NCBI GenBank assembly: GCA_027186245.1
Contig: CP114482.1
Coordinates: 28,477,209-28,541,208, forward strand
From: Coriaria nepalensis
Taxonomy: Eukaryota > Streptophyta > Magnoliopsida > Cucurbitales > Coriariaceae
Reading direction: 5' to 3'
Length of the DNA stretch: 64,000 bases
Position numbers and translations under genes: made by a program. Shown here one piece after another: positions 1 to 13,500 of the stretch (positions are counted from its first letter, which is position 1; each line of letters opens with the position of its first letter). Under the pieces are notes generated by a model, which worked only from the letters and a program-made list of their open reading frames with translations, ran no database searches and had not been told where the DNA came from.

Positions 1-261
1 TGCAAGTTATGCACAAAAGTCTCGTTTAAAGAGTGGAAATAGAATTTATTCGTAATGCTTTCAAATGATTTGATGACTAGAAAATACTCAATGACATGAT
101 TTTAAAGCTAAAAAGAAGCATAGTTGCCTTCAATTGTTGAATTGGAAGTTCTGAATGAAAGTCGTGTTTGAAGCGCAAAAAAATAGAATTCTTTCGAATT
201 ACTTTTAATCGATTTAATGACTAGAGAAGACTCAATGACACGATTTTAAGGCTAAACAAAC
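1..261 (+). repeat. Edge HOR fragment before the nine-HOR duplication
   Basis: The window opens within a b monomer (gcaagttatgcacaaaagtc), followed by c and the start of d. It is the same satellite, but it is not identical to the sequence 5,121 bp downstream: for example 261 is C where 5,382 is T, and the first line differs from 5,122 onward at several sites. The first duplication copy therefore starts at about 262. Confidence 0.85.
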
Positions 262-371
262 GCATAATTGCCTTCAATAGATCAATTGCATGTTTTGCAC
301 AAAAGTCGTGTTTGAAATGCAAAAATAGAATTCGTTTGAATTGATTTCGAATGATTTACTGACTAAAAGTG

Positions 372-513
372 ACTCAATGACATGATTTTAAGGCTATACA
401 AATGCCTAGTTGCCTTCAAAAGATCCATTGCAAATTATGCACGAAAGTATTGGTTCAAGTGCGAAAAAAGATTTCGTTCAAATTTCTTTCAAATAATTTA
501 ATTACTAAAAGAG
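372..513 (+). repeat. Reference monomer a, left arm (142 bp)
   Basis: First monomer of the 569-bp HOR as I phase it. It starts with the conserved core and is recognised by ggctatacaaatgcc after the core, by gcacgaaagtattgg or gcacgaaagtcatgg in the middle, by a gcgaaaaaagatttcg A-tract, and by the ending attactaaaagag. It is homologous along its full length to b, c and d, but clearly diverged from them, which is what defines the HOR. Confidence 0.9.
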
Positions 514-654
514 ACTCAATGACATGATTTCAAGGCTAAACAAAAGATAATTTGCTTAAATAGATCAACTGCGAGTTATGCACAAAAGTCTCGTTTAAAG
601 AGCGAAAATAGAATTTGTTCGTAAAGCTTTTAAATGATTTGATGACTAGAGGAG
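514..654 (+). repeat. Reference monomer b, left arm (141 bp)
   Basis: Second monomer of the HOR and the shortest. Diagnostic segments are gatttcaaggctaaac in and after the core (C in place of the T of the other types), gataatttgctt, gcaagttatgcacaaaagtc and ctcgtttaaagagcg, ending gatttgatgactagaagag. The copy here carries a rare AAGCTT site at 624-629 that recurs only at 5,745-5,750 as far as I see, marking the nine-HOR duplication. Confidence 0.9.
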
Positions 655-798
655 ACTCAATGACATGATTTTAAGGCCAAAAAGATGCAGAGTTGCCGTT
701 AATTGTTGAATTAGAAGTTCTGAACGAAAGTCGTGTTTGAAGCACAAAAAAATATAATTCTTTCGAATTACTTTTAATTGATTTAATGACTAGAGAAG
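655..798 (+). repeat. Reference monomer c, left arm (144 bp)
   Basis: Third and longest monomer. Diagnostic segments are ggctaaaaagatgcatag (or ggccaaaaagatgc) after the core, attgttgaattggaagtt, a gcgcgaaaaaatag A-tract, and gaattctttcgaattac, which holds a short dyad (aattc-tttc-gaatt). It ends tttaatgactagagaag. A common left-arm subtype has aagcctaaaaagatg and starts with ggctcaatgac instead of gactcaatgac (for example near 11,466, 12,603, 13,172 and 17,725). Confidence 0.9.
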
Positions 799-940
799 AC
801 TCAATGACACGATTTTAAGGCTAAACAAACGCATAATTACCTTCAATAGATCAATTGCATGTCTTGCACAAAAGTCGTGTTCGAGATGCAAAAATAGAAT
901 TCCTTTGAATTGATTTCAAATGATTTACTGACTAAAAGTG
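799..940 (+). repeat. Reference monomer d, left arm (142 bp)
   Basis: Fourth monomer. Diagnostic segments are ggctaaacaaacgcataa or ggctagacaaacgcataa, atcaattgcatgtcttgc, acaaaagtcgtgtttgaa, and gaattcgtttgaattg (in places gaattcttttgaattg), ending tttactgactaaaagtg. In many copies the core reads gacacgattt instead of gacatgattt. A hand count gives 46 G+C of 142. Confidence 0.9.
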
Positions 941-3900
941 ACTCAATGACATGATTTTAAGGCTATACAAATGCATAGTTGCCTTCAAAAGATCGATTGC
1001 AAATTATGCACGAAAGTCATGGTTCAAGTGGGAAAAAAGATTTCGTTCGAATTTCGTTGAAATGATTTAATTACTAGAAGTGACTCAATGACATGATTTG
1101 GAGGCTAAACAAGGGATAATTTGCTTAAATAGATCAATTGCAAGTTATGCACAAAAGTCTCGTTTAAAGAGCGAAAATAGAATTTGTTCGTAATGCTTTT
1201 AAATGATTTGATGACTAGAAAATACTCAATTACATGATTTTAAGGCCAAAAAGATGCAGAGTTGCCTTCAATTGTTGAATTGGAAGTTCTGAATGAAAGT
1301 CGTGTTTGAAGCGCAAAAAAAAAGAGTTCTTTCGAATTACTTTTAATTGATTTAATGACTAGAGAAGACTCAATGACACGATTTTAAGGCTAAACAAACG
1401 CATAATTACCTTCAATAGATCAATTGCATGTCTTCCACAAAAGTCGTGTTTGAAATGCGAAAATAGAATTCGTTTGAATTGATTTCGAATGATTTACTGA
1501 CTAAAAGTGGCTCAATGACATGATTTTAAGGCTATACAAATGCCTAGTTGCCTTCAAAAGATCCATTCCAAATTATGCACGAAAGTATTGGTTCAAGTGC
1601 GAAAAAAAATTTCGTTCGAATTTCTTTGAAATGATTTAATTACTAAAATAGACTCAATGACATGATTTCAAGGCTAAACAAAGGATGATTTGCTTAAATA
1701 GGTCAATTGCAAGTTATGCACAAAAGTCTCATTTAAAGAGCAAAAATAGAATTTGTTCGTAATGCTTTCAAATGATTTGATGACTTGAAGAGACTCAATG
1801 ACATGATTTTAAGGCTAAAAAGATGCATAGTTGCCTTCAATTATTGAATTGGAAGTTCTGAATGAAAGTCGTTTTTGTAGCGCGAAAAAATAGAGATCTT
1901 TCGAATTACTTTTAATTGATTTAATGAGTAGAGAAGACTCAATGACATGATTTTATGGCTAGACAAACGCATAATTTCCTTCAATAGGTCAATTGTATGT
2001 TTTGCACAAAAGTCGTGTTTGAAATGAAAAAATAGAATTCTTTTGAATTGATTTCGAACGATTTACTAACTAAAAGTGACTCAATGACATGATTTTAAGG
2101 CTATACAAATGCCTAGTTGCCTTCAAAAGATCCATTCCAAATTATGCACGAAAGTATTGGTTCAAGTGCGAAAAAAGATTTCGTTCGAATTTCTTTGAAA
2201 TGATTTAATTACTAAAAGAGACTCAATGACATGATTTCAAGGCTAAACAAAGGATAATTTGCTAAAATAGATCAATTGCAAGTTATGCACAAAAGTCTCA
2301 TTTAAAGAGCGAAAATAGAATTTGTTCGTAATTCTTTCAAATGATTTGATGACTAGAAGAGACTCAATGACATGATTTTAAGGCCAAGAAGATGCATAGT
2401 TGCCTTCAATTGTTGAATTGGAAGTTCTGAATGAAAGTCGTGTTTGCAGCGCGAAAAAATAGAATTTTTTCGAATTACTTTTAATTGATTTAATGACTAG
2501 AGAAGACTCAATGACATAATTTTAAGGCTAAACAAACGCATAATTGCCTTCAATTGATCAATTGCATGTCTTGCACAAAAGTCGTGTTTGAAATGTGAAA
2601 ATAGAATTCGTTTGAATTGATTTCGACTGATTTACTAACTAAAAGTGATTCAATGACATGATTTTAAGGCTATACAAATGCATAGTTGCCTTCAAAAGAT
2701 CGATTGCAAATTATGCACGAAAGTCATGGTTCAAGTGGGAAAAAAGATTTCGTCCGAATTTCGTTGAAATGATTTAATTACTAGAAGTGACTCAATTACA
2801 TGATTTCGAGGCTAAACAAGGGATAATTTGCTTAAATAGATGAATTGCAAGTTATGCACAAAAGTCTCGTTTAAAGAGCGAAAATAGAATTTGTTTGTAA
2901 TGCTTTCAGATGATTTGATGACTAGAAGAGACTCAATGACATGATTTTAAGGCTAAAAAGATGCATAGTTGCCTTCAATTATTAAATTGGAAGTTCTGAA
3001 CCAAAGTCGTGTTTGTAGCGCGTAAAAATAGAGAACTTTTGAATTACTTTTAATTGATTTAATGACTAGAGAGGACTCAATGACATGATTTTAAGGCTAG
3101 ACAAACGCATAATTGCCTTCAATAGATCAATTGCATGTCTTGCACAAAAGTCGGGTTTGAAATGCGAAAATAAAATTCGTTTGAATTGATTTCGAATGAT
3201 TTACTGACTAAAAGTGGCTCAATAACATGATTTTAAGGCTATACAAATGCCTAGTTGCCTTCAAAAGATCCATTCCAAATTATGAACGAAAGTATTGGTT
3301 CAAGTGCGAAAAAAGATTTCGTTCGAATTTCTTTGAAATGATTTAATTACTAAAAGAGACTCAATGACATGATTTCAAGGCTAAACAAAGGATAATTTGC
3401 TAAAATAGATCAATTGCAAGTTATGCACAAAAGTCTCGTTTAAAGAGCGAAAATAGAATTTGTTCGTAATTCTTTCAAATGATTTGATGACTAGAAGAGA
3501 CTCAATGACATGATTTTAAGGCCAAGAAGATGCATAGTTGCCTTCAATTGTTGAATTGGAAGTTCTGAATGAAAGTCGTGTTTGTAGCGCGAAAAAATAG
3601 AATTTTTTCGAATTACTTTTAATTGATTTAATGACTAGAGAAGACTCAATGACATAATTTTAAGGCTAAACAAACGCATAATTGCCTTCATTTGATCAAT
3701 TGCATGTCTTGCACAAAAGTCGTGTTTGAAATGCAAAAATAGAATTCGTTTGAATTGATTTCGAATGATTTACTAACTAAAAGTGACTCAATGACATGAT
3801 TTTAAGGCTATACAAATGCCTAGTTGCCTTCAAAAGATCCATTGCAAATTATGCACGAAAGTATTGGTTCAAGTGCGAAAAAAGATTTCGTTCGAATTTC

Positions 3901-5382
3901 TTTAAAATGATTTAATTACTAAAAGAGACTCAATGACATGATTTCAAGGCTAAACAAAAGATAATTTGCTTAAATAGATCAATTGCAAGTTATGCACAAA
4001 AGTCTCGTTTAAAGAGCGAAAATACAATTTGTTCGTAATTCTTTCAAATGATTTGATGACTAGACGAGACTCAATGACATGATTTTAAGGCCAAGAAGAT
4101 GCATAGTTGCCTTCAATTGTTGAATGGGAAGTTCTGAATGAAAGTCGTGTTTGTAGCGCGAAAAAATAGAATTCTTTCGAATTACTTTTAATTGATTTAA
4201 TGACTAGAGAAGACTCAGTGACACGATTTTAAGGCTAAACAAACGCATAATTACCTTCAATAGATCAATTGCATGCCTTGCTCAAAAGTCGTGTTTGAAA
4301 TGCAAAAATAGAATTCGTTTGAATTGATTTCGAATGATTTACTGACTAAAAGTGACTCAATGACATGATTCTAAGGCTATACAAATGCCTTGTTGCATTC
4401 AAAAGATCCATTGCAAATTATGCACAAAAGTCGTGGTTTAGGTGCGAAAAAAGATTTCGTTTGAATTTCTTTGGAATGATTTAATTACTAGAAGAGACTC
4501 GATCACGTGATTTCAAGGCTAAACAATGGATAATTTGCTTGAATAGATCAATTGCAAGTTATGCACAAAAGTCTCGTTTAAAGAGTCGAAATAGAATTTG
4601 TCCGTAATGCTTTCAAATGATTTGATGACTAGAAAATACTCAATGACATGAATTTAAGGCTAAAAAGATGCATAGTTGCCTTCAATTGTTGAATTGGAAG
4701 TTCTGAATGAAAGTCGTGTTTGAAGCGCAAAAAAATAGAATTCTTTCGAATTACTTTTAATTGATTTAATGACTAGAGAGGACTCAATGACACGATTTTA
4801 AGGCTAGACAAACGCATAATTGCTTTCAATAGATCAATTGCATGTCTTGCACAAAAGTCGTGTTTGAAACGCAAAAATAGAATTCGTTTGAATTGATTTC
4901 GAATGATTTACTGACTAAAAGTGACTCAATGACATGATTCTAAGGTTATACAAATGCCTAGTTCCCTTCAAAAGATCCATTGCAAATTATGCACAAATGT
5001 CGTGGTTCAGGTGCGAAAAAAGATTACGTTTGAATTTCTTTGAAATGATTTAATTACTAGAAGAGACTCGATCACATAATTTCAAGGCTCAACAATGGAT
5101 AATTTGCTTTAATAGATCAATAGCGAGTTATACACAAAAGTCTCGTTTAAAGAGCGAAAATAGAATTTGTTCGTAATGCTTTTAAATGATTTGATGACTA
5201 GAAGAGGCTCAATGACATGATTTTAAGCCTAAAAAGATGCATAGTTGCCTTCAATTGTTGAATTGGAAGTTCCTAACGAAAGTCGTATTCGGAGCGCGAA
5301 AAAATAGAATTCTTTCGAATTGCTTTTAATTGATTTAATGACTAGAGAAGACTCAATGACATGATTTTAAGGCTAGACAAAT

Positions 5383-8300
5383 GCATAATTGCCTTCAATA
5401 GATCAATTGCATGTTTTGCACAAAAGTCGTGTTTGAAATGCAAAAATAGAATTCGTTTGAATTGATTTCGAATGATTTACTGACTAAAAGTGACTCAATG
5501 ACATGATTTTAAGGCTATACAAATGCCTAGTTGCCTTCAAAAGATCCATTGCAAATTATGCACGAAAGTATTGGTTCAAGTGCGAAAAAAGATTTCGTTC
5601 AAATTTCTTTCAAATAATTTAATTACTAAAAGAGACTCAATGACATGATTTCAAGGCTAAACAAAAGATAATTTGCTTAAATAGATCAACTGCGAGTTAT
5701 GCACAAAAGTCTCGTTTAAAGAGCGAAAATAGAATTTGTTCGTAAAGCTTTTAAATGATTTGATGACTAGAGGAGACTCAATGACATGATTTTAAGGCCA
5801 AAAAGATGCAGAGTTGCCGTTAATTGTTGAATTAGAAGTTCTGAACGAAAGTCGTGTTTGAAGCACAAAAAAATATAATTCTTTCGAATTACTTTTAATT
5901 GATTTAATGACTAGAGAAGACTCAATGACACGATTTTAAGGCTAAACAAACGCATAATTACCTTCAATAGATCAATTGCATGTCTTGCACAAAAGTCGTG
6001 TTCGAGATGCAAAAATAGAATTCCTTTGAATTGATTTCAAATGATTTACTGACTAAAAGTGACTCAATGACATGATTTTAAGGCTATACAAATGCATAGT
6101 TGCCTTCAAAAGATCGATTGCAAATTATGCACGAAAGTCATGGTTCAAGTGGGAAAAAAGATTTCGTTCGAATTTCGTTGAAATGATTTAATTACTAGAA
6201 GTGACTCAATGACATGATTTGGAGGCTAAACAAGGGATAATTTGCTTAAATAGATCAATTGCAAGTTATGCACAAAAGTCTCGTTTAAAGAGCGAAAATA
6301 GAATTTGTTCGTAATGCTTTTAAATGATTTGATGACTAGAAAATACTCAATTACATGATTTTAAGGCCAAAAAGATGCAGAGTTGCCTTCAATTGTTGAA
6401 TTGGAAGTTCTGAATGAAAGTCGTGTTTGAAGCGCAAAAAAAAAGAGTTCTTTCGAATTACTTTTAATTGATTTAATGACTAGAGAAGACTCAATGACAC
6501 GATTTTAAGGCTAAACAAACGCATAATTACCTTCAATAGATCAATTGCATGTCTTCCACAAAAGTCGTGTTTGAAATGCGAAAATAGAATTCGTTTGAAT
6601 TGATTTCGAATGATTTACTGACTAAAAGTGGCTCAATGACATGATTTTAAGGCTATACAAATGCCTAGTTGCCTTCAAAAGATCCATTCCAAATTATGCA
6701 CGAAAGTATTGGTTCAAGTGCGAAAAAAAATTTCGTTCGAATTTCTTTGAAATGATTTAATTACTAAAATAGACTCAATGACATGATTTCAAGGCTAAAC
6801 AAAGGATGATTTGCTTAAATAGGTCAATTGCAAGTTATGCACAAAAGTCTCATTTAAAGAGCAAAAATAGAATTTGTTCGTAATGCTTTCAAATGATTTG
6901 ATGACTTGAAGAGACTCAATGACATGATTTTAAGGCTAAAAAGATGCATAGTTGCCTTCAATTATTGAATTGGAAGTTCTGAATGAAAGTCGTTTTTGTA
7001 GCGCGAAAAAATAGAGATCTTTCGAATTACTTTTAATTGATTTAATGAGTAGAGAAGACTCAATGACATGATTTTATGGCTAGACAAACGCATAATTTCC
7101 TTCAATAGGTCAATTGTATGTTTTGCACAAAAGTCGTGTTTGAAATGAAAAAATAGAATTCTTTTGAATTGATTTCGAACGATTTACTAACTAAAAGTGA
7201 CTCAATGACATGATTTTAAGGCTATACAAATGCCTAGTTGCCTTCAAAAGATCCATTCCAAATTATGCACGAAAGTATTGGTTCAAGTGCGAAAAAAGAT
7301 TTCGTTCGAATTTCTTTGAAATGATTTAATTACTAAAAGAGACTCAATGACATGATTTCAAGGCTAAACAAAGGATAATTTGCTAAAATAGATCAATTGC
7401 AAGTTATGCACAAAAGTCTCATTTAAAGAGCGAAAATAGAATTTGTTCGTAATTCTTTCAAATGATTTGATGACTAGAAGAGACTCAATGACATGATTTT
7501 AAGGCCAAGAAGATGCATAGTTGCCTTCAATTGTTGAATTGGAAGTTCTGAATGAAAGTCGTGTTTGCAGCGCGAAAAAATAGAATTTTTTCGAATTACT
7601 TTTAATTGATTTAATGACTAGAGAAGACTCAATGACATAATTTTAAGGCTAAACAAACGCATAATTGCCTTCAATTGATCAATTGCATGTCTTGCACAAA
7701 AGTCGTGTTTGAAATGTGAAAATAGAATTCGTTTGAATTGATTTCGACTGATTTACTAACTAAAAGTGATTCAATGACATGATTTTAAGGCTATACAAAT
7801 GCATAGTTGCCTTCAAAAGATCGATTGCAAATTATGCACGAAAGTCATGGTTCAAGTGGGAAAAAAGATTTCGTCCGAATTTCGTTGAAATGATTTAATT
7901 ACTAGAAGTGACTCAATTACATGATTTCGAGGCTAAACAAGGGATAATTTGCTTAAATAGATGAATTGCAAGTTATGCACAAAAGTCTCGTTTAAAGAGC
8001 GAAAATAGAATTTGTTTGTAATGCTTTCAGATGATTTGATGACTAGAAGAGACTCAATGACATGATTTTAAGGCTAAAAAGATGCATAGTTGCCTTCAAT
8101 TATTAAATTGGAAGTTCTGAACCAAAGTCGTGTTTGTAGCGCGTAAAAATAGAGAACTTTTGAATTACTTTTAATTGATTTAATGACTAGAGAGGACTCA
8201 ATGACATGATTTTAAGGCTAGACAAACGCATAATTGCCTTCAATAGATCAATTGCATGTCTTGCACAAAAGTCGGGTTTGAAATGCGAAAATAAAATTCG

Positions 8301-10503
8301 TTTGAATTGATTTCGAATGATTTACTGACTAAAAGTGGCTCAATAACATGATTTTAAGGCTATACAAATGCCTAGTTGCCTTCAAAAGATCCATTCCAAA
8401 TTATGAACGAAAGTATTGGTTCAAGTGCGAAAAAAGATTTCGTTCGAATTTCTTTGAAATGATTTAATTACTAAAAGAGACTCAATGACATGATTTCAAG
8501 GCTAAACAAAGGATAATTTGCTAAAATAGATCAATTGCAAGTTATGCACAAAAGTCTCGTTTAAAGAGCGAAAATAGAATTTGTTCGTAATTCTTTCAAA
8601 TGATTTGATGACTAGAAGAGACTCAATGACATGATTTTAAGGCCAAGAAGATGCATAGTTGCCTTCAATTGTTGAATTGGAAGTTCTGAATGAAAGTCGT
8701 GTTTGTAGCGCGAAAAAATAGAATTTTTTCGAATTACTTTTAATTGATTTAATGACTAGAGAAGACTCAATGACATAATTTTAAGGCTAAACAAACGCAT
8801 AATTGCCTTCATTTGATCAATTGCATGTCTTGCACAAAAGTCGTGTTTGAAATGCAAAAATAGAATTCGTTTGAATTGATTTCGAATGATTTACTAACTA
8901 AAAGTGACTCAATGACATGATTTTAAGGCTATACAAATGCCTAGTTGCCTTCAAAAGATCCATTGCAAATTATGCACGAAAGTATTGGTTCAAGTGCGAA
9001 AAAAGATTTCGTTCGAATTTCTTTAAAATGATTTAATTACTAAAAGAGACTCAATGACATGATTTCAAGGCTAAACAAAAGATAATTTGCTTAAATAGAT
9101 CAATTGCAAGTTATGCACAAAAGTCTCGTTTAAAGAGCGAAAATACAATTTGTTCGTAATTCTTTCAAATGATTTGATGACTAGACGAGACTCAATGACA
9201 TGATTTTAAGGCCAAGAAGATGCATAGTTGCCTTCAATTGTTGAATGGGAAGTTCTGAATGAAAGTCGTGTTTGTAGCGCGAAAAAATAGAATTCTTTCG
9301 AATTACTTTTAATTGATTTAATGACTAGAGAAGACTCAGTGACACGATTTTAAGGCTAAACAAACGCATAATTACCTTCAATAGATCAATTGCATGCCTT
9401 GCTCAAAAGTCGTGTTTGAAATGCAAAAATAGAATTCGTTTGAATTGATTTCGAATGATTTACTGACTAAAAGTGACTCAATGACATGATTCTAAGGCTA
9501 TACAAATGCCTTGTTGCATTCAAAAGATCCATTGCAAATTATGCACAAAAGTCGTGGTTTAGGTGCGAAAAAAGATTTCGTTTGAATTTCTTTGGAATGA
9601 TTTAATTACTAGAAGAGACTCGATCACGTGATTTCAAGGCTAAACAATGGATAATTTGCTTGAATAGATCAATTGCAAGTTATGCACAAAAGTCTCGTTT
9701 AAAGAGTCGAAATAGAATTTGTCCGTAATGCTTTCAAATGATTTGATGACTAGAAAATACTCAATGACATGAATTTAAGGCTAAAAAGATGCATAGTTGC
9801 CTTCAATTGTTGAATTGGAAGTTCTGAATGAAAGTCGTGTTTGAAGCGCAAAAAAATAGAATTCTTTCGAATTACTTTTAATTGATTTAATGACTAGAGA
9901 GGACTCAATGACACGATTTTAAGGCTAGACAAACGCATAATTGCTTTCAATAGATCAATTGCATGTCTTGCACAAAAGTCGTGTTTGAAACGCAAAAATA
10001 GAATTCGTTTGAATTGATTTCGAATGATTTACTGACTAAAAGTGACTCAATGACATGATTCTAAGGTTATACAAATGCCTAGTTCCCTTCAAAAGATCCA
10101 TTGCAAATTATGCACAAATGTCGTGGTTCAGGTGCGAAAAAAGATTACGTTTGAATTTCTTTGAAATGATTTAATTACTAGAAGAGACTCGATCACATAA
10201 TTTCAAGGCTCAACAATGGATAATTTGCTTTAATAGATCAATAGCGAGTTATACACAAAAGTCTCGTTTAAAGAGCGAAAATAGAATTTGTTCGTAATGC
10301 TTTTAAATGATTTGATGACTAGAAGAGGCTCAATGACATGATTTTAAGCCTAAAAAGATGCATAGTTGCCTTCAATTGTTGAATTGGAAGTTCCTAACGA
10401 AAGTCGTATTCGGAGCGCGAAAAAATAGAATTCTTTCGAATTGCTTTTAATTGATTTAATGACTAGAGAAGACTCAATGACATGATTTTAAGGCTAGACA
10501 AAT
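5383..10503 (+). repeat. Nine-HOR segmental duplication, copy 2 (5,121 bp)
   Basis: Direct tandem partner of 262-5,382, with the same nine HORs in the same order. A further 32 bp (10,504-10,535) still match the start of copy 2, after which 10,536 has C where copy 2 has T and the sequence becomes another variant. Breakpoints fall inside d monomers, as expected for unequal exchange between misaligned HORs. Confidence 0.93.
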
Positions 10504-10535
10504 GCATAATTGCCTTCAATAGATCAATTGCATGT

Positions 10536-13500
10536 CTTGCACAAAAGTCGTGTTTGAAATGCGAAAATAGAATTCGTTTGAATTGATTTCGAATGATTTA
10601 CTGACTAAAAGTGGCTCAATGACATGATTTTAAGGCTATACAATTGCCTAGTTGCCTTCAAAAGATCCATTGCAAAATTATGCACGAAAGTATTGGTTCA
10701 AGTGCGAAAAAAGATTTCGTTCGAATTTCTTTGAAATGATTTAATTACTAAAAGAGACTCAATGACATGATTTCAAGGCTAAACAAAGGATAATTTGCTT
10801 AAATAGATCAATTGCAAGTTATGCACAAAAGTCTCGTTTAAAGAGCGAAAATAGAATTTGTTCGTAATGCTTTCAAATGATTTGATGACTAGAAAAGACT
10901 CAATGACATGATTTTAAGGCAAAAAAGATGCATAGTTTCCGACAATTCTTGAATTGGAAGTTCTGAATGAAAGTCGTGTTTATAGCGCAAAAAAATAGAA
11001 TTCTTTCGAATTACTTTTAATTGATTTAATGACTAGAGAAGACTCAATGACATGATTTTAAGGCTAGACAAACGCATAATTGCCTTCAATAGATCAATTG
11101 CATGTCTTGCACAAAAGTCGTGTTTGAAATGCGAAAATAGAATTCTTTTGAACTGATTTCGAATAATTTACTGACTAAAAGTGGCTCAATGACATGATTT
11201 TAAGGCTATACAAATGCCTAGTTGCCTTGAAAAGATCAATTCCAAATTATGCACGAAAGTATTGGTTCAAGTGCGAAAAAAGATTTCGTTGGAATTTCTT
11301 TGAAATGATTTAATTACTAAAAGAGACTCAATGAAATGATTTCAAGGCTAAACAAGGGATAATTTGCTTGAATAAATCAATTGCGAGTTATGCACAAAAG
11401 TCTCGTTTAAAGAGCGAAAATAGAATTTGGTCGTAATGCTTTTAAATGATTTGATGACTAGAAGAGGCTCAATGACATGATCTTAAGCCTAAAAAGATGC
11501 ATAGTTGCCTTCAATTGTTGAATTGGAAGTTCTGAACGAAAGTCGTATTTGGAACGCGAAAAAATAGAATTCTTTCGAATTACTTTTAATTGATTTAATG
11601 ACTAGAGAAGACTCAATGACATGATTTTAAGGCTAAACAAACGCATAATTGCCTTCAATAGATCAATTGCATGTCTTGCACAAAAGTCGTGTTTGAAATG
11701 CGAAAATAGAATTCTTTTGAATTGATTTCGAATGATTTACTGACTAAAAGTGGCTCAATGACATGATTTTAAGGCTATACAAATGCCTAGTTGCCTTGAA
11801 AAGATCAATTCCAAATTATGCACGAAAGTATTGGTTCAAGTGCGAAAAAAGATTTCGTTCGAATTTCTTTGAAATGATTTAATTACTAAAAGAGACTCAA
11901 TGAAATCATTTCAAGGCTAAACAAGGGATAATTTGCTTGAATAGATCAATTGCAAGTTAGGCACAAAAGTCTCGTTTAAAGAGCGAAAATAGAATTTGTT
12001 CGTAATGCTTTTAAATGATTTGATGACTAGAAGAGGCTCAATGACATGATTTTAAGCCTAAAAAGATGCATGGTTGCCTTCAATTGTTGAATTGGAAGTT
12101 CCTAACGAAAGTCGTATTTGGAGCGCGAAAAAATAGAATTCTTTCGAATTACTTTTAATTGATTTAATGACTAGAGAACACTCAATGACATGATTTTATG
12201 GCTAGACAAACGCATAATTTCCTTCAATAGGTCAATTGTATGTTTTGCACCAAAGTCGTGTTTGAAATGCAAAAATAGAATTCTCTTGAATTGATTTCGA
12301 ATGATTTATTGACTAAAAGTGACTCAATGACATGATTTTAAGGCTATACAAATGCCTAGTTGCCTTCAAAAGATCCATTGCAAATTATGCACGAAAGTAT
12401 TGGTTCAAGTGCGAAAAACGATTTCGTTCGAATTTCTTTGAAATGATTTAATTACTAAAAGAGACTCAATGAAATGATTTCAAGGCTAAACAAGGGATAA
12501 TTTGCTTGAATAAATCAATTGCAAGTTATGCACAAAAGTCTCGTTTAAAGAGCGAAAATAGAATTTGTTTGTAATGCTTTTAAATGATTTGATGACTAGA
12601 AGAGGCTCAATGACATGATTTTAAGCCTAAAAAGATGCATAGTTGCCTTCAATTGTTGAATTGGAAGTTCTGAACGAAAGTCATATTTGGAGCGCGAAAA
12701 AATAGAATTCTTTCGAATTACTTTTAATTGATTTAATGACTAGAGAAGACTCAATGACATGATTTTTAGGCTAAACAAATGCATAATTGCCTTCAATAGA
12801 TCAATTGCATGTTTTGCACAAAACTCGTGTTTGTAATGCGAAAATAGAATTCGTTTGAATTGATTTCGAATGATTTACTGACTAAAAGTGACTCAATGAC
12901 ATGATTTTAAGGCTATACAAATGCCTAGTTGCCTTGAAAAGATCAATTCCAAATTATGCACGAAAGTATTGGTTCAAGTGCGAAAAAAGATTTCGTTCGA
13001 ATTTCTTTGAAATGATTTAATTACTAAAAGAGACTCAATGAAATCATTTCAAGGCTAAACACGGGATAATTTGCTTGAATAGATCAATTGCAAGTTATGC
13101 ACAAAAGTCTCGTTTAAAGAGCGAAAATAGAATTTGTTCGTAATGCTTTTAAATGATTTGATGACTAGAAGAGGCTCAATGACATGATCTTAAGCCTAAA
13201 AAGATGCATAGTTGCCTTCAATTGTTGAATTGGAAGTTCTGAACGAAAGTCATATTTGGAGCGCGAAAAAATAGAATTCTTTCGAATTACTTTTAATTGA
13301 TTTAATGACTAGAGAAGACTCAATGACATGATTTTTAGGCTAAACAAATGCATAATTGCCTTCAATAGATCAATTGCATGTTTTGCACAAAATTCGTGTT
13401 TGTAATGCGAAAATAGAATTCGTTTGAATTGATTTCGAATGATTTACTGACTAAAAGTGACTCAATGACATGATTTTAAGGCTATACAAATGCCTAGTTG

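Larger units (their letters stand above)
262..5382 (+). repeat. Nine-HOR segmental duplication, copy 1 (5,121 bp)
   Basis: This stretch is repeated immediately downstream at an offset of 5,121 bp, exactly 9 x 569. Every private variant I checked is shared: the AAGCTT at 624 and 5,745, ttcaaataattt near 489 and 5,610, gatttggagg near 1,096 and 6,217, gcgtaaaaatagagaac near 3,020 and 8,141, and cggagcgcg near 5,290 and 10,411. I saw no mismatch in the lines compared. Identity begins just after 261/5,382 and continues to 5,414/10,535. The nine HORs inside differ from one another much more than the two 5-kb copies do, so the copies are a recent single event of block duplication. Confidence 0.93.

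Noticed and set aside
450..465. RNA polymerase III B-box-like ggttcaagtgcg in a monomers
   Set aside because: The invariant C near the end of the B-box consensus is not matched, and I see no A box at a proper distance or any SINE/tRNA-like structure.
11285..11310. CENP-B-box-like tttcgttggaa and related ttcgttcgaa in a monomers
   Set aside because: The first half resembles the TTCGnnnnA part of the known box but the CGGG half is absent; the other monomers show the same partial match by virtue of AT-rich repeats.
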